DNA from: an uncultured Eubacteriales bacterium
GTDB lineage: Bacteria > Bacillota > Clostridia > Christensenellales > UMGS416
DNA: 64,000 nucleotides
Direction of reading: 5' to 3'
Assembly: GCA_900542005.1 (NCBI GenBank)
Contig: UQLW01000015.1
Coordinates: 5,509 to 69,508 of the forward strand
In this document: positions 33,630-42,179 of the stretch, one piece after another
Position numbering within the stretch: the first letter of the stretch is position 1
How the letters are laid out: every line of letters starts with the position of its first letter
Program-made: the position numbers and the translations under genes
Notes under the pieces: generated by a model
What the model was told of the DNA's origin: nothing
The model's database searches: none
Seen by the model: the letters and a program-made list of their open reading frames with translations, nothing else

Positions 33630-35006
33630 ATGAAAAAGCTTTTTTACCGGCCGGAGGGCGCAGTCTGCGCCGATTTTATCCCCTTTTGCGAGGGCGGCGC
33701 CTTTGAACTCTTCTACCTTCGGGACTGGCGGGACGAGGCGGCCTTTGGCCGGGGCACCCCCTGGTACCGGATCAGCACCGATGACTTTCTGCACTATAGG
33801 GAGCACGGGGAAGCCCTGGCCCGGGGAAGCGAGCAGGAGCAGGATCTCTTTGTCTTTACCGGCAGCGTCATAGCGGCGCAGGGGCGATACCATATTTTCT
33901 ATACGGGCCATAACCCCGATTTCCCGAGCCAGGGAAAGCCGGCCCAGGCGGTCATGCATGCGGTGAGCGAGGATATGGATCACTGGGTTAAGCGGCCGGA
34001 GGATACCTTCTACGCCGATGCGGCGCGGTATGATCCGGATCATTTCCGCGACCCCTTTGTATTTTGGGATGAAGAGGCCGGGCTATATCGGATGCTCCCG
34101 GTGGCACGCCGCCGGGAGGCGAACTATAACGCCGGCTTTACGGCCCAGTATACCTCCAGCGACCTTGTCCGATGGGAAGAGGCAGAGCCGTTCTGGGCGC
34201 CGAATCTGTATAACACCCATGAGTGCCCCGACCTGTTCCGGATGGGGCGGTGGTGGTATCTGGTGTTCTCCGAATATTCCGATACCCGGCGCACCCGGTA
34301 TGTGATGGCCGACAGCCTGCAGGGGCCCTGGCGCATGCCGGCCGACGATTGCTTTGACGGCAAAGCCTACTATGCGGCCAAAACAGCCCAACGCGGCGGA
34401 AAGCGGTATCTGTTCGGCTGGATCGCCACACGGTCGGGCAACAGCGACGACGGAGCTTGGGAGTGGGGCGGCAGCCTGGCGGTGCATGAGCTGGTGCAGC
34501 GGGAAGACGGCACGCTGGGCTGCCGGATGCCGGAAGAGCTGGAGCCGGCATGGTCGCCGGCGGAGCGTTTGGCGGAGATAGCGCTGCCCGGCGCCGGAGG
34601 CAAGGATGAGCGGCTGCTTTTTACCGGTTGCGAGGGTTGCTGGCGTGTCGATATGGATCTTACCTTTGAACCGGGCGCCTACAGCTTCGGCTTGGCCTTT
34701 GGGCAGGACTTTGCCACAAGGCATGGTTATAAGCTGGAGTTCCTGCCGGGAGAGGGGATCGTGCGCTTTGGCGCGGTGACCCGGGCGCTTGAGAGCGCCG
34801 ACCTTTACCGGCGCATCCCGATGGCGGCCGGCGCGCCCCTTCATCTGACGCTGATCGCTGAGGGGGAGGTGCTGGTGCTCTATGCCGGGGATCAGGCGCT
34901 GAGTATCCGCCTATGCCAGCCACGCGGGGGAGACCTATCCCTGTTCTGCGTGGGCGGCGGCCTGAAGGCCAGGGATATTACGCGCTATTTGCTATCGCAG
35001 GAATAA
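33630..35006 (+). CDS. Glycoside hydrolase of the GH32/GH43 type (beta-fructosidase-like)
   Basis: 458 aa from ATG at 33630, with GAGGT 8 nt upstream. Five-bladed propeller motifs of GH32 are visible: FHFRDPFVFW-like segment HFRDPFVFW (RDP) at ~142-150, and the acid/base region HECPDLFRMGRWW (EC). The canonical N-terminal WMNDPNG nucleophile motif is not present; an Asp occurs in CADFIPF instead. The C-terminal part resembles the GH32 beta-sandwich (GAYSFGLAFG). No sugar transporter is nearby. It may act on short fructans or a phosphorylated or unusual glycoside; substrate unknown. No signal peptide, so cytoplasmic. Confidence 0.78.
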   Translation: MKKLFYRPEGAVCADFIPFCEGGAFELFYLRDWRDEAAFGRGTPWYRISTDDFLHYREHGEALARGSEQEQDLFVFTGSVIAAQGRYHIFYTGHNPDFPSQGKPAQAVMHAVSEDMDHWVKRPEDTFYADAARYDPDHFRDPFVFWDEEAGLYRMLPVARRREANYNAGFTAQYTSSDLVRWEEAEPFWAPNLYNTHECPDLFRMGRWWYLVFSEYSDTRRTRYVMADSLQGPWRMPADDCFDGKAYYAAKTAQRGGKRYLFGWIATRSGNSDDGAWEWGGSLAVHELVQREDGTLGCRMPEELEPAWSPAERLAEIALPGAGGKDERLLFTGCEGCWRVDMDLTFEPGAYSFGLAFGQDFATRHGYKLEFLPGEGIVRFGAVTRALESADLYRRIPMAAGAPLHLTLIAEGEVLVLYAGDQALSIRLCQPRGGDLSLFCVGGGLKARDITRYLLSQE

Positions 35007-35051
35007 GCGGCGGCGGCCGACATGCCGGAGGCTCCCTGCCGGAGGCGGATT

Positions 35052-35078
35052 CGCCGGGCTGATGCCCGGCGTTTTTTT
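35052..35078 (+). terminator. Terminator after the GH32-like gene
   Basis: CGCCGGGC (35052-35059) / GCCCGGCG (35064-35071), then seven T. The following 140 bp up to the Rnf promoter shows no gene. Confidence 0.9.
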
Positions 35079-35216
35079 CCCCTTTTCAGCAGAAGGAGCG
35101 GAAAGCGGCCCATGGCATGAACCGACGCGCATCGTCTACAGGCGGCGGGCGTACGGACCAATAAAAAACAGAACCGCATTTTCTTTTGCACGAGCATAGT
35201 CTCTGCCTGGAAGATG

Positions 35217-35235
35217 TGCTATAATACCTTGGTAT
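35217..35235 (+). promoter_or_regulatory. Extended -10 promoter and palindrome before rnfC
   Basis: TGC-TATAAT (35217-35225) is an extended -10; no good -35 was found. The palindrome ATACC-TT-GGTAT (35224-35235) overlaps its downstream edge and is a candidate operator of the Rnf operon. Confidence 0.6.
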
Positions 35236-35269
35236 GGTATTTTCTAAGAAACGAAAAGGATGACAGGTG

Positions 35270-36610
35270 ATGGCTGTGAAAAGTGTGACGTTTCATCGCG
35301 GCGGGGTGCACCCGCTGGAGCGCGAGCATCATGGCAAAACCCGAAGCCAGGGCGAGGCGATCCGCAGCGTCCCAGCCGGGCAGGTGGTGCTGCCGCTGGC
35401 CAATTACGCCGGCGCGCCCGCCAAGCCGCTGGTGAAGAAGGGCGACCCTGTGCGCCTGGGCCAGAAGATCGCTGAGGCTGGGGGATATGTGGGCGTGCCC
35501 TATTTTGCCACAGTATCGGGCAAGGTGCTGGCGGTGGAAAACCGCCTTTCCACCATTGGGACAAGCTGCCTGGCAGTGGTGATAGAAAACGATGGCAAGG
35601 ACGAGCCGGATCCCTCGCTCAGCCCCAAAGACTACCGCAGCATGGAGCCGGAAGAGATCGTGAAGACCATCCAGCAGGCCGGTATCGTGGGCATGGGCGG
35701 CGCCGCCTTCCCCACCCATGTAAAGCTGAACCCGCCGCCGGAATCCAAGGTGGATTGCCTGATCCTTAACGGCGCCGAGTGCGAGCCCTATCTGACCTGC
35801 GACCATCGGGTGATGCTGGAGCGGGCTGGCCGGGTGGTGGAGGGCTGCCGGATCCTGATGCGCGCGCTGTCGGTGAAACGGGCCTATATCGGCGTGGAAA
35901 ACAACAAGATGGACGCGGTCCGGGCGCTGGAGGAGGCCCTGGACGGGCAGGCGGACATTACCGTGGCGCCGCTGAAGGTGAAATATCCCCAGGGCGCGGA
36001 GAAGCAGCTGATCCAAACGCTGACCGGGCGCACGGTGGAATCGGGCGCGCTGCCGGCCTCGGTGGGCTGCGTGGTCAGCAATGTGGGGACGGCTGCGGCC
36101 ATCGCCCAGGTATTTGCTACCGGTATGCCCTGCATTGAGCGGGTGGTGACGGTAACCGGGCCGGCTGTCCGCAATCCCGGAAACCTGGAGGTGCGGCTGG
36201 GCACCAGCTTTGAAACCTGCATCGAGGCCTGCGGCGGCCTGACGGAGGATGTGGCGAAGATCCTGTCCGGCGGGCCGATGACCGGCTTTGCGCAGGCGAC
36301 CACGGCGGTGCCGGTGATGGCCAATACCTCCGGCATCGTGGCGCTGACAGAAAAGGAGCTTTTGCCCGAGGCATCCAACTGTATCCGCTGCGGTAAATGC
36401 CTTATGGTATGTCCGATGGGCATCAATGCCCGGGATGTGGCCCTGGCGGTCATCCATAACGACCTGAGCCGGGCCATCGCCCTCAACGCGGTGGACTGTA
36501 TCGGCTGCGGCAGCTGCTCCTACATATGCCCGGCCATGCGGCCGCTGATGCAGAACATCAAGCTTGCCCGGGCGGCGGCGCTGGAACGGGCGCGGAAAAA
36601 GAAGGCTTAG
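35270..36610 (+). CDS. rnfC: Rnf complex subunit RnfC
   Basis: 446 aa from ATG at 35270, 9 nt after AAGGA. RnfC is the peripheral NADH-oxidising subunit of the ferredoxin:NAD+ oxidoreductase that pumps Na+ or H+. It shows the flavin/NADH-binding core IVGMGGAAFPTHVKL with NGAECEPYLTCDHRVM, and two [4Fe-4S] clusters near the C-terminus in CIRCGKCLMVCPMG and CIGCGSCSYICP. First gene of rnfCDGEAB, the usual clostridial order. Confidence 0.95.
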   Translation: MAVKSVTFHRGGVHPLEREHHGKTRSQGEAIRSVPAGQVVLPLANYAGAPAKPLVKKGDPVRLGQKIAEAGGYVGVPYFATVSGKVLAVENRLSTIGTSCLAVVIENDGKDEPDPSLSPKDYRSMEPEEIVKTIQQAGIVGMGGAAFPTHVKLNPPPESKVDCLILNGAECEPYLTCDHRVMLERAGRVVEGCRILMRALSVKRAYIGVENNKMDAVRALEEALDGQADITVAPLKVKYPQGAEKQLIQTLTGRTVESGALPASVGCVVSNVGTAAAIAQVFATGMPCIERVVTVTGPAVRNPGNLEVRLGTSFETCIEACGGLTEDVAKILSGGPMTGFAQATTAVPVMANTSGIVALTEKELLPEASNCIRCGKCLMVCPMGINARDVALAVIHNDLSRAIALNAVDCIGCGSCSYICPAMRPLMQNIKLARAAALERARKKKA

Positions 36611-36661
36611 CTCCAAGGCGGGCCGAAAAGAAATGGAAAGAACCTGAGGAGGTAACTCGCT

Positions 36662-37615
36662 TTGAAGCTGCATGTGTCGTCGTCTCCCCATGTCCATGCA
36701 CCCCAAACCACCCAAAGCATCATGCGGGATGTGCTGATCGCCCTGGCCCCGGCCACCGTGGTGGCGGTTGTCTATTTTGGGCTCAATGCGCTCATCCTGG
36801 TGGTGGCCTCGGTGGCCTCGGCGGTGCTGACAGAATGGATCATTCAAAAGCTTACCCACAAAAAGGTTACGATCAGCGACTGCTCGGCGGCGGTTACCGG
36901 GCTCCTTCTGGCGCTGAACCTGCCGGTGGGCTGCCGCTGGTGGGCGGCTGTGCTGGGCGCAGCCTTTGCCATCACCATCGTGAAGCAGGCCTTTGGCGGC
37001 CTGGGGCAGAACTTTATGAACCCCGCCCTGGCCGCCCGCGCGGTGCTGATGACAGCCTACCCCGCCATGATGAGCGGAACCTCTTACCAGAGCCCCAACT
37101 TCTGGGGCGACGCCGTATCGGGGGCAACGCCGCTTTCCCTTCTAAAGGATGGCTATACGGCCTCCCTGCCCTTTAGCTGGGAGATGTTCCTGGGCCTTCG
37201 GGGCGGCGTAATCGGCGAGGTATGTACGCTGGCGCTGGTGATCGGCCTGGTCTATCTGCTCATTCGCCGGGTAATCACCTGGCATATTCCCGTGATTTAT
37301 ATCGGCCTGGTTTTCCTGGCGGGCCTTGTGCTGAATGGCTTTAACCTGGAGGTAGCGCTGTGCTATACGCTGGGCGGCGGCCTTTTCCTGGGCGCAATTT
37401 TTATGGCCACCGACTATACCACCAACCCCAATACCATTCGCGGGCAGGCGATCTTTGCCGTAGGCTGCGCCGTTTTGACGGTCTGCATCCGCCAGTTCGG
37501 CTCCATGCCCGAGGGCGTCAGCTATTCCATTCTGCTGATGAACCTGGTGACGCCGCTGATCGACAGGTTTGTCAATCCCCCGCTCTTTGGAAGGAGGAAG
37601 AGGCATGCTGCGTAA
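36662..37615 (+). CDS. rnfD: Rnf complex membrane subunit RnfD
   Basis: 317 aa from TTG at 36662, which has GAGGAGGT exactly 8 nt upstream. Nine or so membrane helices. The covalent FMN attachment threonine is in DAVSGATPLSLL, equivalent to SGAT of NqrB/RnfD. FMATDYTTNPN and NPALAARAVLMTAYP are family signatures. It carries electrons through the membrane in the ion-pumping complex. rnfG begins inside its last codons. Confidence 0.94.
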   Translation: MKLHVSSSPHVHAPQTTQSIMRDVLIALAPATVVAVVYFGLNALILVVASVASAVLTEWIIQKLTHKKVTISDCSAAVTGLLLALNLPVGCRWWAAVLGAAFAITIVKQAFGGLGQNFMNPALAARAVLMTAYPAMMSGTSYQSPNFWGDAVSGATPLSLLKDGYTASLPFSWEMFLGLRGGVIGEVCTLALVIGLVYLLIRRVITWHIPVIYIGLVFLAGLVLNGFNLEVALCYTLGGGLFLGAIFMATDYTTNPNTIRGQAIFAVGCAVLTVCIRQFGSMPEGVSYSILLMNLVTPLIDRFVNPPLFGRRKRHAA

Positions 37616-38150
37616 TATCCTGAATTTGGGCGGCCGCCTGCTGATCATTTGCCTGGCGGCGGGCCTGGCCCTAGCGGCAACCTACAGCTTTACCGCGCCG
37701 GTCAAGGCCGCCAACGAGGAGGCCAAGGCCCAGGAGGCGCTGCGGGCCATCTATCCGGACGCGCAAGACTTTACGCCGCTGGACGAGCAGGCGCTTTCCG
37801 ACCTGAAGACGGCGACCGGATACAGCACGCTGCAGAACGTATACCGCACCGATGACGGCGGCGCGCTGGTCACCGTCCTGGTGCAGGGCTACCATGAGAT
37901 GAGCGTTATGGTGGGGATTACGCCCGAGGGCAAGGTTGCCGGCTATCAGGTGCTCTCCCACACGGAGACGGCCAACCTGGGCGACCGCGTGACCAAGGAG
38001 GAGTTCATCAGCCAGTTCCGCGGCCAGCAGGCGCCTGTGCAATACGGCAACGGGGTGGAGGCCATCTCCGGCGCGACGCTCTCCTCCACCGCTGTGCTGG
38101 AGGCCGTCAATATCGCCGCCGAGGTGACGCGGCAGATGGGAGGCGCGTAA
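37605..38150 (+). CDS. rnfG: Rnf complex FMN-binding subunit RnfG
   Basis: 181 aa from ATG at 37605, with AGGAGG upstream, overlapping rnfD by 11 bp. One N-terminal membrane helix (LLIICLAAGLALAATYSF, ~10-27) and an outside FMN-binding domain. The covalent FMN threonine lies in EAISGATLSSTAV near the C-terminus. HTETANLGDRV is another signature of the family. Confidence 0.93.
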   Translation: MLRNILNLGGRLLIICLAAGLALAATYSFTAPVKAANEEAKAQEALRAIYPDAQDFTPLDEQALSDLKTATGYSTLQNVYRTDDGGALVTVLVQGYHEMSVMVGITPEGKVAGYQVLSHTETANLGDRVTKEEFISQFRGQQAPVQYGNGVEAISGATLSSTAVLEAVNIAAEVTRQMGGA

Positions 38151-38151
38151 G

Positions 38152-38754
38152 ATGAAGACCAATTATGGCAAGATCCTCCGCAACGGCATACTGGATGAAA
38201 ACCCCATATTCCGGCTGGTGCTGGGCATGTGCTCCACGCTGGCCATCACCACTTCGGTTTCCAATGGCTTCGGCATGGGTATGGCGGCCACCTTCGTGCT
38301 GGTAGGCAGCAACGTGGTCATTTCGCTTCTGCGCAATTTTATCCCCGATAAGGTGCGCATCCCCTGCTATATCGTGGTGATTGCGACCTTTACCACCATT
38401 GTCCAGCTGCTGATGGAGGCTTTCCTCCCTGAGCTGAACGCCTCCTTGGGCCTGTTTATCCCGCTCATTGTGGTAAACTGCATCATCCTGGCCCGGGCCG
38501 AGAGCTTCGCCTCGAAAAACGGGCTTCTGGCTTCGGCCATGGACGGACTGGGGATGGGCCTTGGCTTCACGCTGGCGCTCCTGGTGCTGTCGGTGATCCG
38601 GGAGCTTCTGGGCAGCGGCACGCTGCTGGGTGTGCCGGTGCTGGGCGTGGGCTATACGCCGGCGGCCATTATGACGGCGGTGCCCGGCGGCTTCCTCACC
38701 CTGGGGCTTTTGATGGCGCTGATTAACAAGCTGACCGATAAGGATAAGAAATAG
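38152..38754 (+). CDS. rnfE: Rnf complex membrane subunit RnfE
   Basis: 200 aa, six predicted membrane helices. It begins MKTNYGKILRNGILDENPIF, matching RnfE N-termini, and contains LGMCSTLAITTSVSNGFGMG with the cysteine that helps form the intramembrane iron site shared with RnfA, and IPLIVVNCIILARAESFAS. It starts 1 bp after rnfG. Confidence 0.95.
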   Translation: MKTNYGKILRNGILDENPIFRLVLGMCSTLAITTSVSNGFGMGMAATFVLVGSNVVISLLRNFIPDKVRIPCYIVVIATFTTIVQLLMEAFLPELNASLGLFIPLIVVNCIILARAESFASKNGLLASAMDGLGMGLGFTLALLVLSVIRELLGSGTLLGVPVLGVGYTPAAIMTAVPGGFLTLGLLMALINKLTDKDKK

Positions 38755-38768
38755 GGGAGGGGCGCAAG

Positions 38769-39344
38769 ATGAATTATCTGTTGATTCTGCTGGGCGCGGT
38801 GCTGGTCAATAATTTCGTCATGAACCAGTACCTGGGCATCTGCCCCTTCTTGGGCGTATCCAAGAAGGTGGAGACCGCCCTGGGCATGGGCGTGGCGGTC
38901 ACCTTTGTCATGGGCTTGGCCAGCGTCATCAGCTGGCTGGTTTATACCTATATCCTGGTGCCGCTGAATATTACCTATATGCAGACCATCGCCTTTATTC
39001 TGACCATCGCGGCGCTGGTGCAGTTTGTGGAAATGGTGATACAGAAAAGCTCGCCTTCGCTGTATTCGGCGCTGGGCGTATATCTGCCGCTGATTACCAC
39101 CAACTGCGCGGTGCTGGGCGTGGCGCTGCAGAATATCACCAAGAATTACAACCTGCTGGAATCGCTGACCTATGGCGTCGGCGGCGGCCTGGGCTTTCTC
39201 TTGGTAATCGTCCTGTTCGCAGGGATCCGGGAGCGGCTGGAAAGCTCGGATATTGCCAAATGCTTTAAGGGCTTCCCCATTGCGCTTATCACAGCCGGAC
39301 TGATGTCGGTGGCCTTTATGGGCTTTGCCGGCATGATTCAGTAA
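38769..39344 (+). CDS. rnfA: Rnf complex membrane subunit RnfA
   Basis: 191 aa, six predicted membrane helices, homologous to RnfE and packed against it in inverted orientation. NNFVMNQYLGICPFLGVSKK and YLPLITTNCAVLGVALQN carry the cysteines of the intramembrane cluster. GGGLGFLLVIVLFAGIRER is typical. It follows rnfE after 14 bp with a GGGGAGG ribosome site. Confidence 0.95.
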   Translation: MNYLLILLGAVLVNNFVMNQYLGICPFLGVSKKVETALGMGVAVTFVMGLASVISWLVYTYILVPLNITYMQTIAFILTIAALVQFVEMVIQKSSPSLYSALGVYLPLITTNCAVLGVALQNITKNYNLLESLTYGVGGGLGFLLVIVLFAGIRERLESSDIAKCFKGFPIALITAGLMSVAFMGFAGMIQ

Positions 39345-39356
39345 AGGGGGCAGCCA

Positions 39357-40373
39357 ATGAATACGGCGATTGTATTGACCGCAGGCTTTACCTGGTCGGG
39401 GCTGTTGGCGCCTACGCTGGCGTTGGGCGGCCTGGGGCTGCTTTTCGGCGTGCTGCTGGCGGTGGCCAACCGGTTCTTTTCCGTGCAGGCTGATCCAAAG
39501 CAGCTGAAGATCCGCGAGAATCTGCCGGGGGCCAATTGCGGCGGCTGCGGCTTTCCGGGGTGCGACGCCTTTGCCAAGGCTGTGGCTGAGGGGAAAGCGC
39601 CGCCCAACGGCTGCCCTGTATCCAATGCGGAGCAGAAGGCGGCTGTCGCAGCCGTCATGGGAGTGGAACAGGATGAGATGGAGCCGCTGACGACCTTCGT
39701 GCGCTGCCAGGGCTCGCTGGAAAATACGCATATTAAGTATGTATATGAAGGGATCACCGACTGTGCGGCGGCGGCCGCCCTGGCCGACGGATACAAGACC
39801 TGCCGGTTTTCCTGCCTGGGGCTGGGAAACTGCACGCGGGTGTGCCCGACCGGCGCGATTCAGGTGGTGGATGGGCTCGCCCGTATCGACCAGGAGCTGT
39901 GCATCAGCTGCGGTAAATGCGTATCCGCATGCCCGCGGAAAATTATCGCGATGGTGCCCGCCAGCTCACGGGCCCGCGTCCAATGCCGCGCAACGGCCAA
40001 GGGCAAGGAGGTACGGGAGGCCTGCCAGGTGGGCTGCATCGGCTGCGGAATCTGCCAGAAAACCTGTGCCTTTGGCGCCATTACCCTGGTAGACGACCTG
40101 CCGGTGATCGATTATGAAAAATGTACCGGCTGTATGCAGTGCGTAGAAAAGTGCCCCCGAAAATGTATATGGGGCGACTTGGAGAACCGCCGCGTAGCCT
40201 TTGTGGATGAAATCCACTGCACCGGCTGCGAAAGCTGCGAGAGCGCCTGCAAGTTTGATGCGATTTCCGGCGAGAAGCTGCAGCCGCATCATGTGGACCC
40301 GGTGAAATGTACCGGGTGCGAGCAGTGCGCCCAGGCTTGCCCGACGGATGCGATTCAAATGATAAAGAAATAA
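39357..40373 (+). CDS. rnfB: Rnf complex ferredoxin-oxidising subunit RnfB
   Basis: 338 aa, the long RnfB form known from acetogens. An N-terminal helix (~15-40) is followed by the GANCGGCGFPGCDAFAKA four-cysteine domain. Then come cysteine clusters typical of 2[4Fe-4S] domains: CISCGKCVSACP, CIGCGICQKTC, CTGCMQCVEKCP, CTGCESCESACK and CTGCEQCAQACP. It takes electrons from ferredoxin and feeds the complex. Last gene of the operon; a terminator follows. Confidence 0.95.
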   Translation: MNTAIVLTAGFTWSGLLAPTLALGGLGLLFGVLLAVANRFFSVQADPKQLKIRENLPGANCGGCGFPGCDAFAKAVAEGKAPPNGCPVSNAEQKAAVAAVMGVEQDEMEPLTTFVRCQGSLENTHIKYVYEGITDCAAAAALADGYKTCRFSCLGLGNCTRVCPTGAIQVVDGLARIDQELCISCGKCVSACPRKIIAMVPASSRARVQCRATAKGKEVREACQVGCIGCGICQKTCAFGAITLVDDLPVIDYEKCTGCMQCVEKCPRKCIWGDLENRRVAFVDEIHCTGCESCESACKFDAISGEKLQPHHVDPVKCTGCEQCAQACPTDAIQMIKK

Positions 40374-40381
40374 TGGACAAC

Positions 40382-40420
40382 GGCCGGATCCGATATGCGA
40401 TGAGGATTCGGCCATTTTTT
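40382..40420 (+). terminator. Terminator of the rnf operon
   Basis: GGCCGGATCC (40382-40391) pairs with GGATTCGGCC (40404-40413), one G-U pair, then TTTTTT. Confidence 0.85.
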
Positions 40421-40481
40421 ATCCGGGCTGCGGGATAGGCGCGGGCAAAACCGGAAAAATAGAAAAGAAGCGTCGGGGAGG

Positions 40482-40510
40482 TTGATTTCCTATTGAATTT
40501 CTAGGATAAT
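40482..40510 (+). promoter_or_regulatory. Promoter of the Rrf2 regulator
   Basis: TTGATT (40482-40487), 17 bp, GATAAT (40505-40510), 17 bp before the ATG, which follows GGGAGGAGGTG. Confidence 0.65.
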
Positions 40511-40527
40511 GAGGGAGGAGGTGCGGC

Positions 40528-40992
40528 ATGAAGGTTTCAACAAAAGGAAGGTATGCGCTTCGCATGATGATTGACCTGGCGGAGCATGGCGCGGCCGGCT
40601 ATGTGGCCCTGAAAGACGTGGCAGCCAGGCAGGAGATATCGTTAAAATACCTGGAGCAGATCGTGACGCCCCTGAGCCGCGCGGGCCTCGTTGCCAGCGC
40701 AAAGGGCCCGCAGGGCGGCTATCGCCTGGCCCGCCCTGCCGGCAGCTATTCGGTTCGAGAGATTTTGCAGTCCATCGAGGGGAACCTGGCGCCGGTATCC
40801 TGCCTGGAGCTGCCAGACAACGATTGCCCCAGGCAGGACCACTGTAAATCGCTCCCCTTCTGGCAGGGGCTTTGGTCCCTTGTCATGGCCTATATGGATG
40901 CAGTGACCCTCGAAGATCTCGCGGCAGCGCCGGATGCGGTAAGGGAAAAGGCGGATTGCTTCCAAAAAATCCTTGACAAAAAAGAGATATAA
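40528..40992 (+). CDS. Rrf2 family regulator with Fe-S-type cysteines
   Basis: 154 aa. It has the N-terminal winged helix of Rrf2 proteins (MKVSTKGRYALRMMIDLAEH, then ISLKYLEQIVTPLSRAGLV). Three cysteines in SCLELPDNDCPRQDHC (~91-106) resemble the [Fe-S] ligands of IscR/NsrR. This points to an IscR-like sensor rather than the cysteine-free CymR, although the gene downstream is cysK, the CymR partner in Bacillus. It lies between the rnf operon and cysK, and a perfect operator-like repeat overlaps the next promoter. Confidence 0.88.
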   Translation: MKVSTKGRYALRMMIDLAEHGAAGYVALKDVAARQEISLKYLEQIVTPLSRAGLVASAKGPQGGYRLARPAGSYSVREILQSIEGNLAPVSCLELPDNDCPRQDHCKSLPFWQGLWSLVMAYMDAVTLEDLAAAPDAVREKADCFQKILDKKEI

Positions 40993-41018
40993 GAATATCA
41001 TATAAAACATATATGATA
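40973..41018 (+). promoter_or_regulatory. cysK promoter with overlapping operator palindrome
   Basis: TTGACA (40973-40978), 17 bp, TATCAT (40996-41001), in the last codons of the Rrf2 gene. A perfect inverted repeat TATCATATA-N5-TATATGATA (40996-41018) covers the -10 and likely start site. A bound dimer would block transcription; the Rrf2 protein encoded next to it is the natural candidate. Confidence 0.75.
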
Positions 41019-41042
41019 AGTATGTTAATGGAGGCGGACAGG

Positions 41043-41120
41043 ATGAACGCTTACGGCGGAAGCATTCCCCGCGGCCGGGAACGATGTTCTATGCCAAGGG
41101 CGGGCATGATCATAGGATAA
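41043..41120 (+). CDS. Possible 25-residue leader peptide upstream of cysK
   Basis: ATG at 41043 with GGAGG 7 nt upstream opens a 25-codon frame that begins MNAYGGSIPRGRER, contains one cysteine (residue 15) and stops at 41120, 21 bp before cysK. The ribosome site is as good as that of true genes here. It could be a regulatory leader peptide or chance; no terminator lies between it and cysK. Confidence 0.4.
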   Translation: MNAYGGSIPRGRERCSMPRAGMIIG

Positions 41121-41141
41121 CGAGGAAGGATGGAGGTAAAC

Positions 41142-42083
41142 ATGGAAAAGGGTAGAATTGCCGGCAGCATCGGCGAGCTGGTAGGGCATACGCCGCTGCT
41201 GCGGCTGCATCGGATTGAGGCGCATTTTGGAATTAAAGCAGAGCTTTTGGCCAAGCTGGAGTCCTTTAACCCGGCCGGAAGCGTAAAGGACCGCGTGGCC
41301 AGGAGCATGATTGAAAGGGCCGAATCATCCGGAGCGCTGCGTCCTGGCTCGGTGATCATTGAACCCACCAGCGGCAATACCGGTATTGGCTTAGCCGCCA
41401 TCGGCGCGTCCAAGGGCTATAAGGTGATCCTGACCATGCCGGAAACCATGAGCGTGGAGCGACGGAACCTGCTGAAGGCCTATGGCGCCCAGGTGGTGCT
41501 GACCGAAGGCGCAAAGGGGATGAGTGGCGCGATTCAAAAGGCAAAGGAGCTGGCGGAGCAGACCGAAGGCGCCTTTATTCCGGGACAGTTTGAGAACCCG
41601 GCCAACCCCCAAGCCCATCTGGAGACGACGGGGCCGGAAATCTGGACTGATACTGAGGGCCGGGTGGACGCTTTTGTGGCTGGCGTCGGCACAGGCGGCA
41701 CGGTTTCAGGCGTGGGCCAGTATCTTAAGCGGCAAAATCCGGCTATTTATGTGGCTGCGGTGGAGCCCGCAGCCTCGCCTGTGCTCTCCGGGGGTGCGGC
41801 GGGCCCCCATAAGATTCAAGGCATCGGCGCGGGCTTCGTGCCGGATACGCTGGATACATCCATATATGACGAAATCATCCCCGTGGGGAATGAGGACGCC
41901 TTTGCGCTGGGCCGCATTATGGCTCGTGAGGAAGGCGTGCTGGTGGGCATCTCCTCCGGTGCGGCCCTGTGGGCGGCGGTTCAGCTGGCCCGGCGGCCGG
42001 AATGGGCAGGTAAGCGCATCGTAGCGCTGCTGCCGGATACGGGCGAGCGTTATTTGTCCACCGATATGTTTGGGCTATCATGA
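41142..42083 (+). CDS. cysK: Cysteine synthase (O-acetylserine sulfhydrylase)
   Basis: 313 aa from ATG at 41142, preceded by GGAGGT; an ATG 12 bp earlier overlaps that ribosome site. PLP enzyme joining O-acetylserine and sulfide. The Schiff-base lysine lies in ESFNPAGSVKDRVA (~38-51); TSGNTGIGLAAIGA binds the substrate carboxylate; AGVGTGGTVSGVGQYLK binds the PLP phosphate. ISSGAALWAAVQLA follows near the end. Regulation by the adjacent Rrf2 protein is likely from the operator at its promoter. Confidence 0.94.
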   Translation: MEKGRIAGSIGELVGHTPLLRLHRIEAHFGIKAELLAKLESFNPAGSVKDRVARSMIERAESSGALRPGSVIIEPTSGNTGIGLAAIGASKGYKVILTMPETMSVERRNLLKAYGAQVVLTEGAKGMSGAIQKAKELAEQTEGAFIPGQFENPANPQAHLETTGPEIWTDTEGRVDAFVAGVGTGGTVSGVGQYLKRQNPAIYVAAVEPAASPVLSGGAAGPHKIQGIGAGFVPDTLDTSIYDEIIPVGNEDAFALGRIMAREEGVLVGISSGAALWAAVQLARRPEWAGKRIVALLPDTGERYLSTDMFGLS

Positions 42084-42179
42084 AAAAGGGCTGTGGGTTG
42101 CTAGAGATTACCAAGGGTATTTTCAGCTGAAAAGGTTATTCTACCATTAGCGAAGACAGCAGGGCAGTCCACAAGGGCA

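Noticed and set aside
40528..40992. Assigning the Rrf2 regulator as CymR because cysK follows
   Set aside because: Three cysteines in an IscR/NsrR-like spacing argue for an Fe-S protein; left as Rrf2 family.
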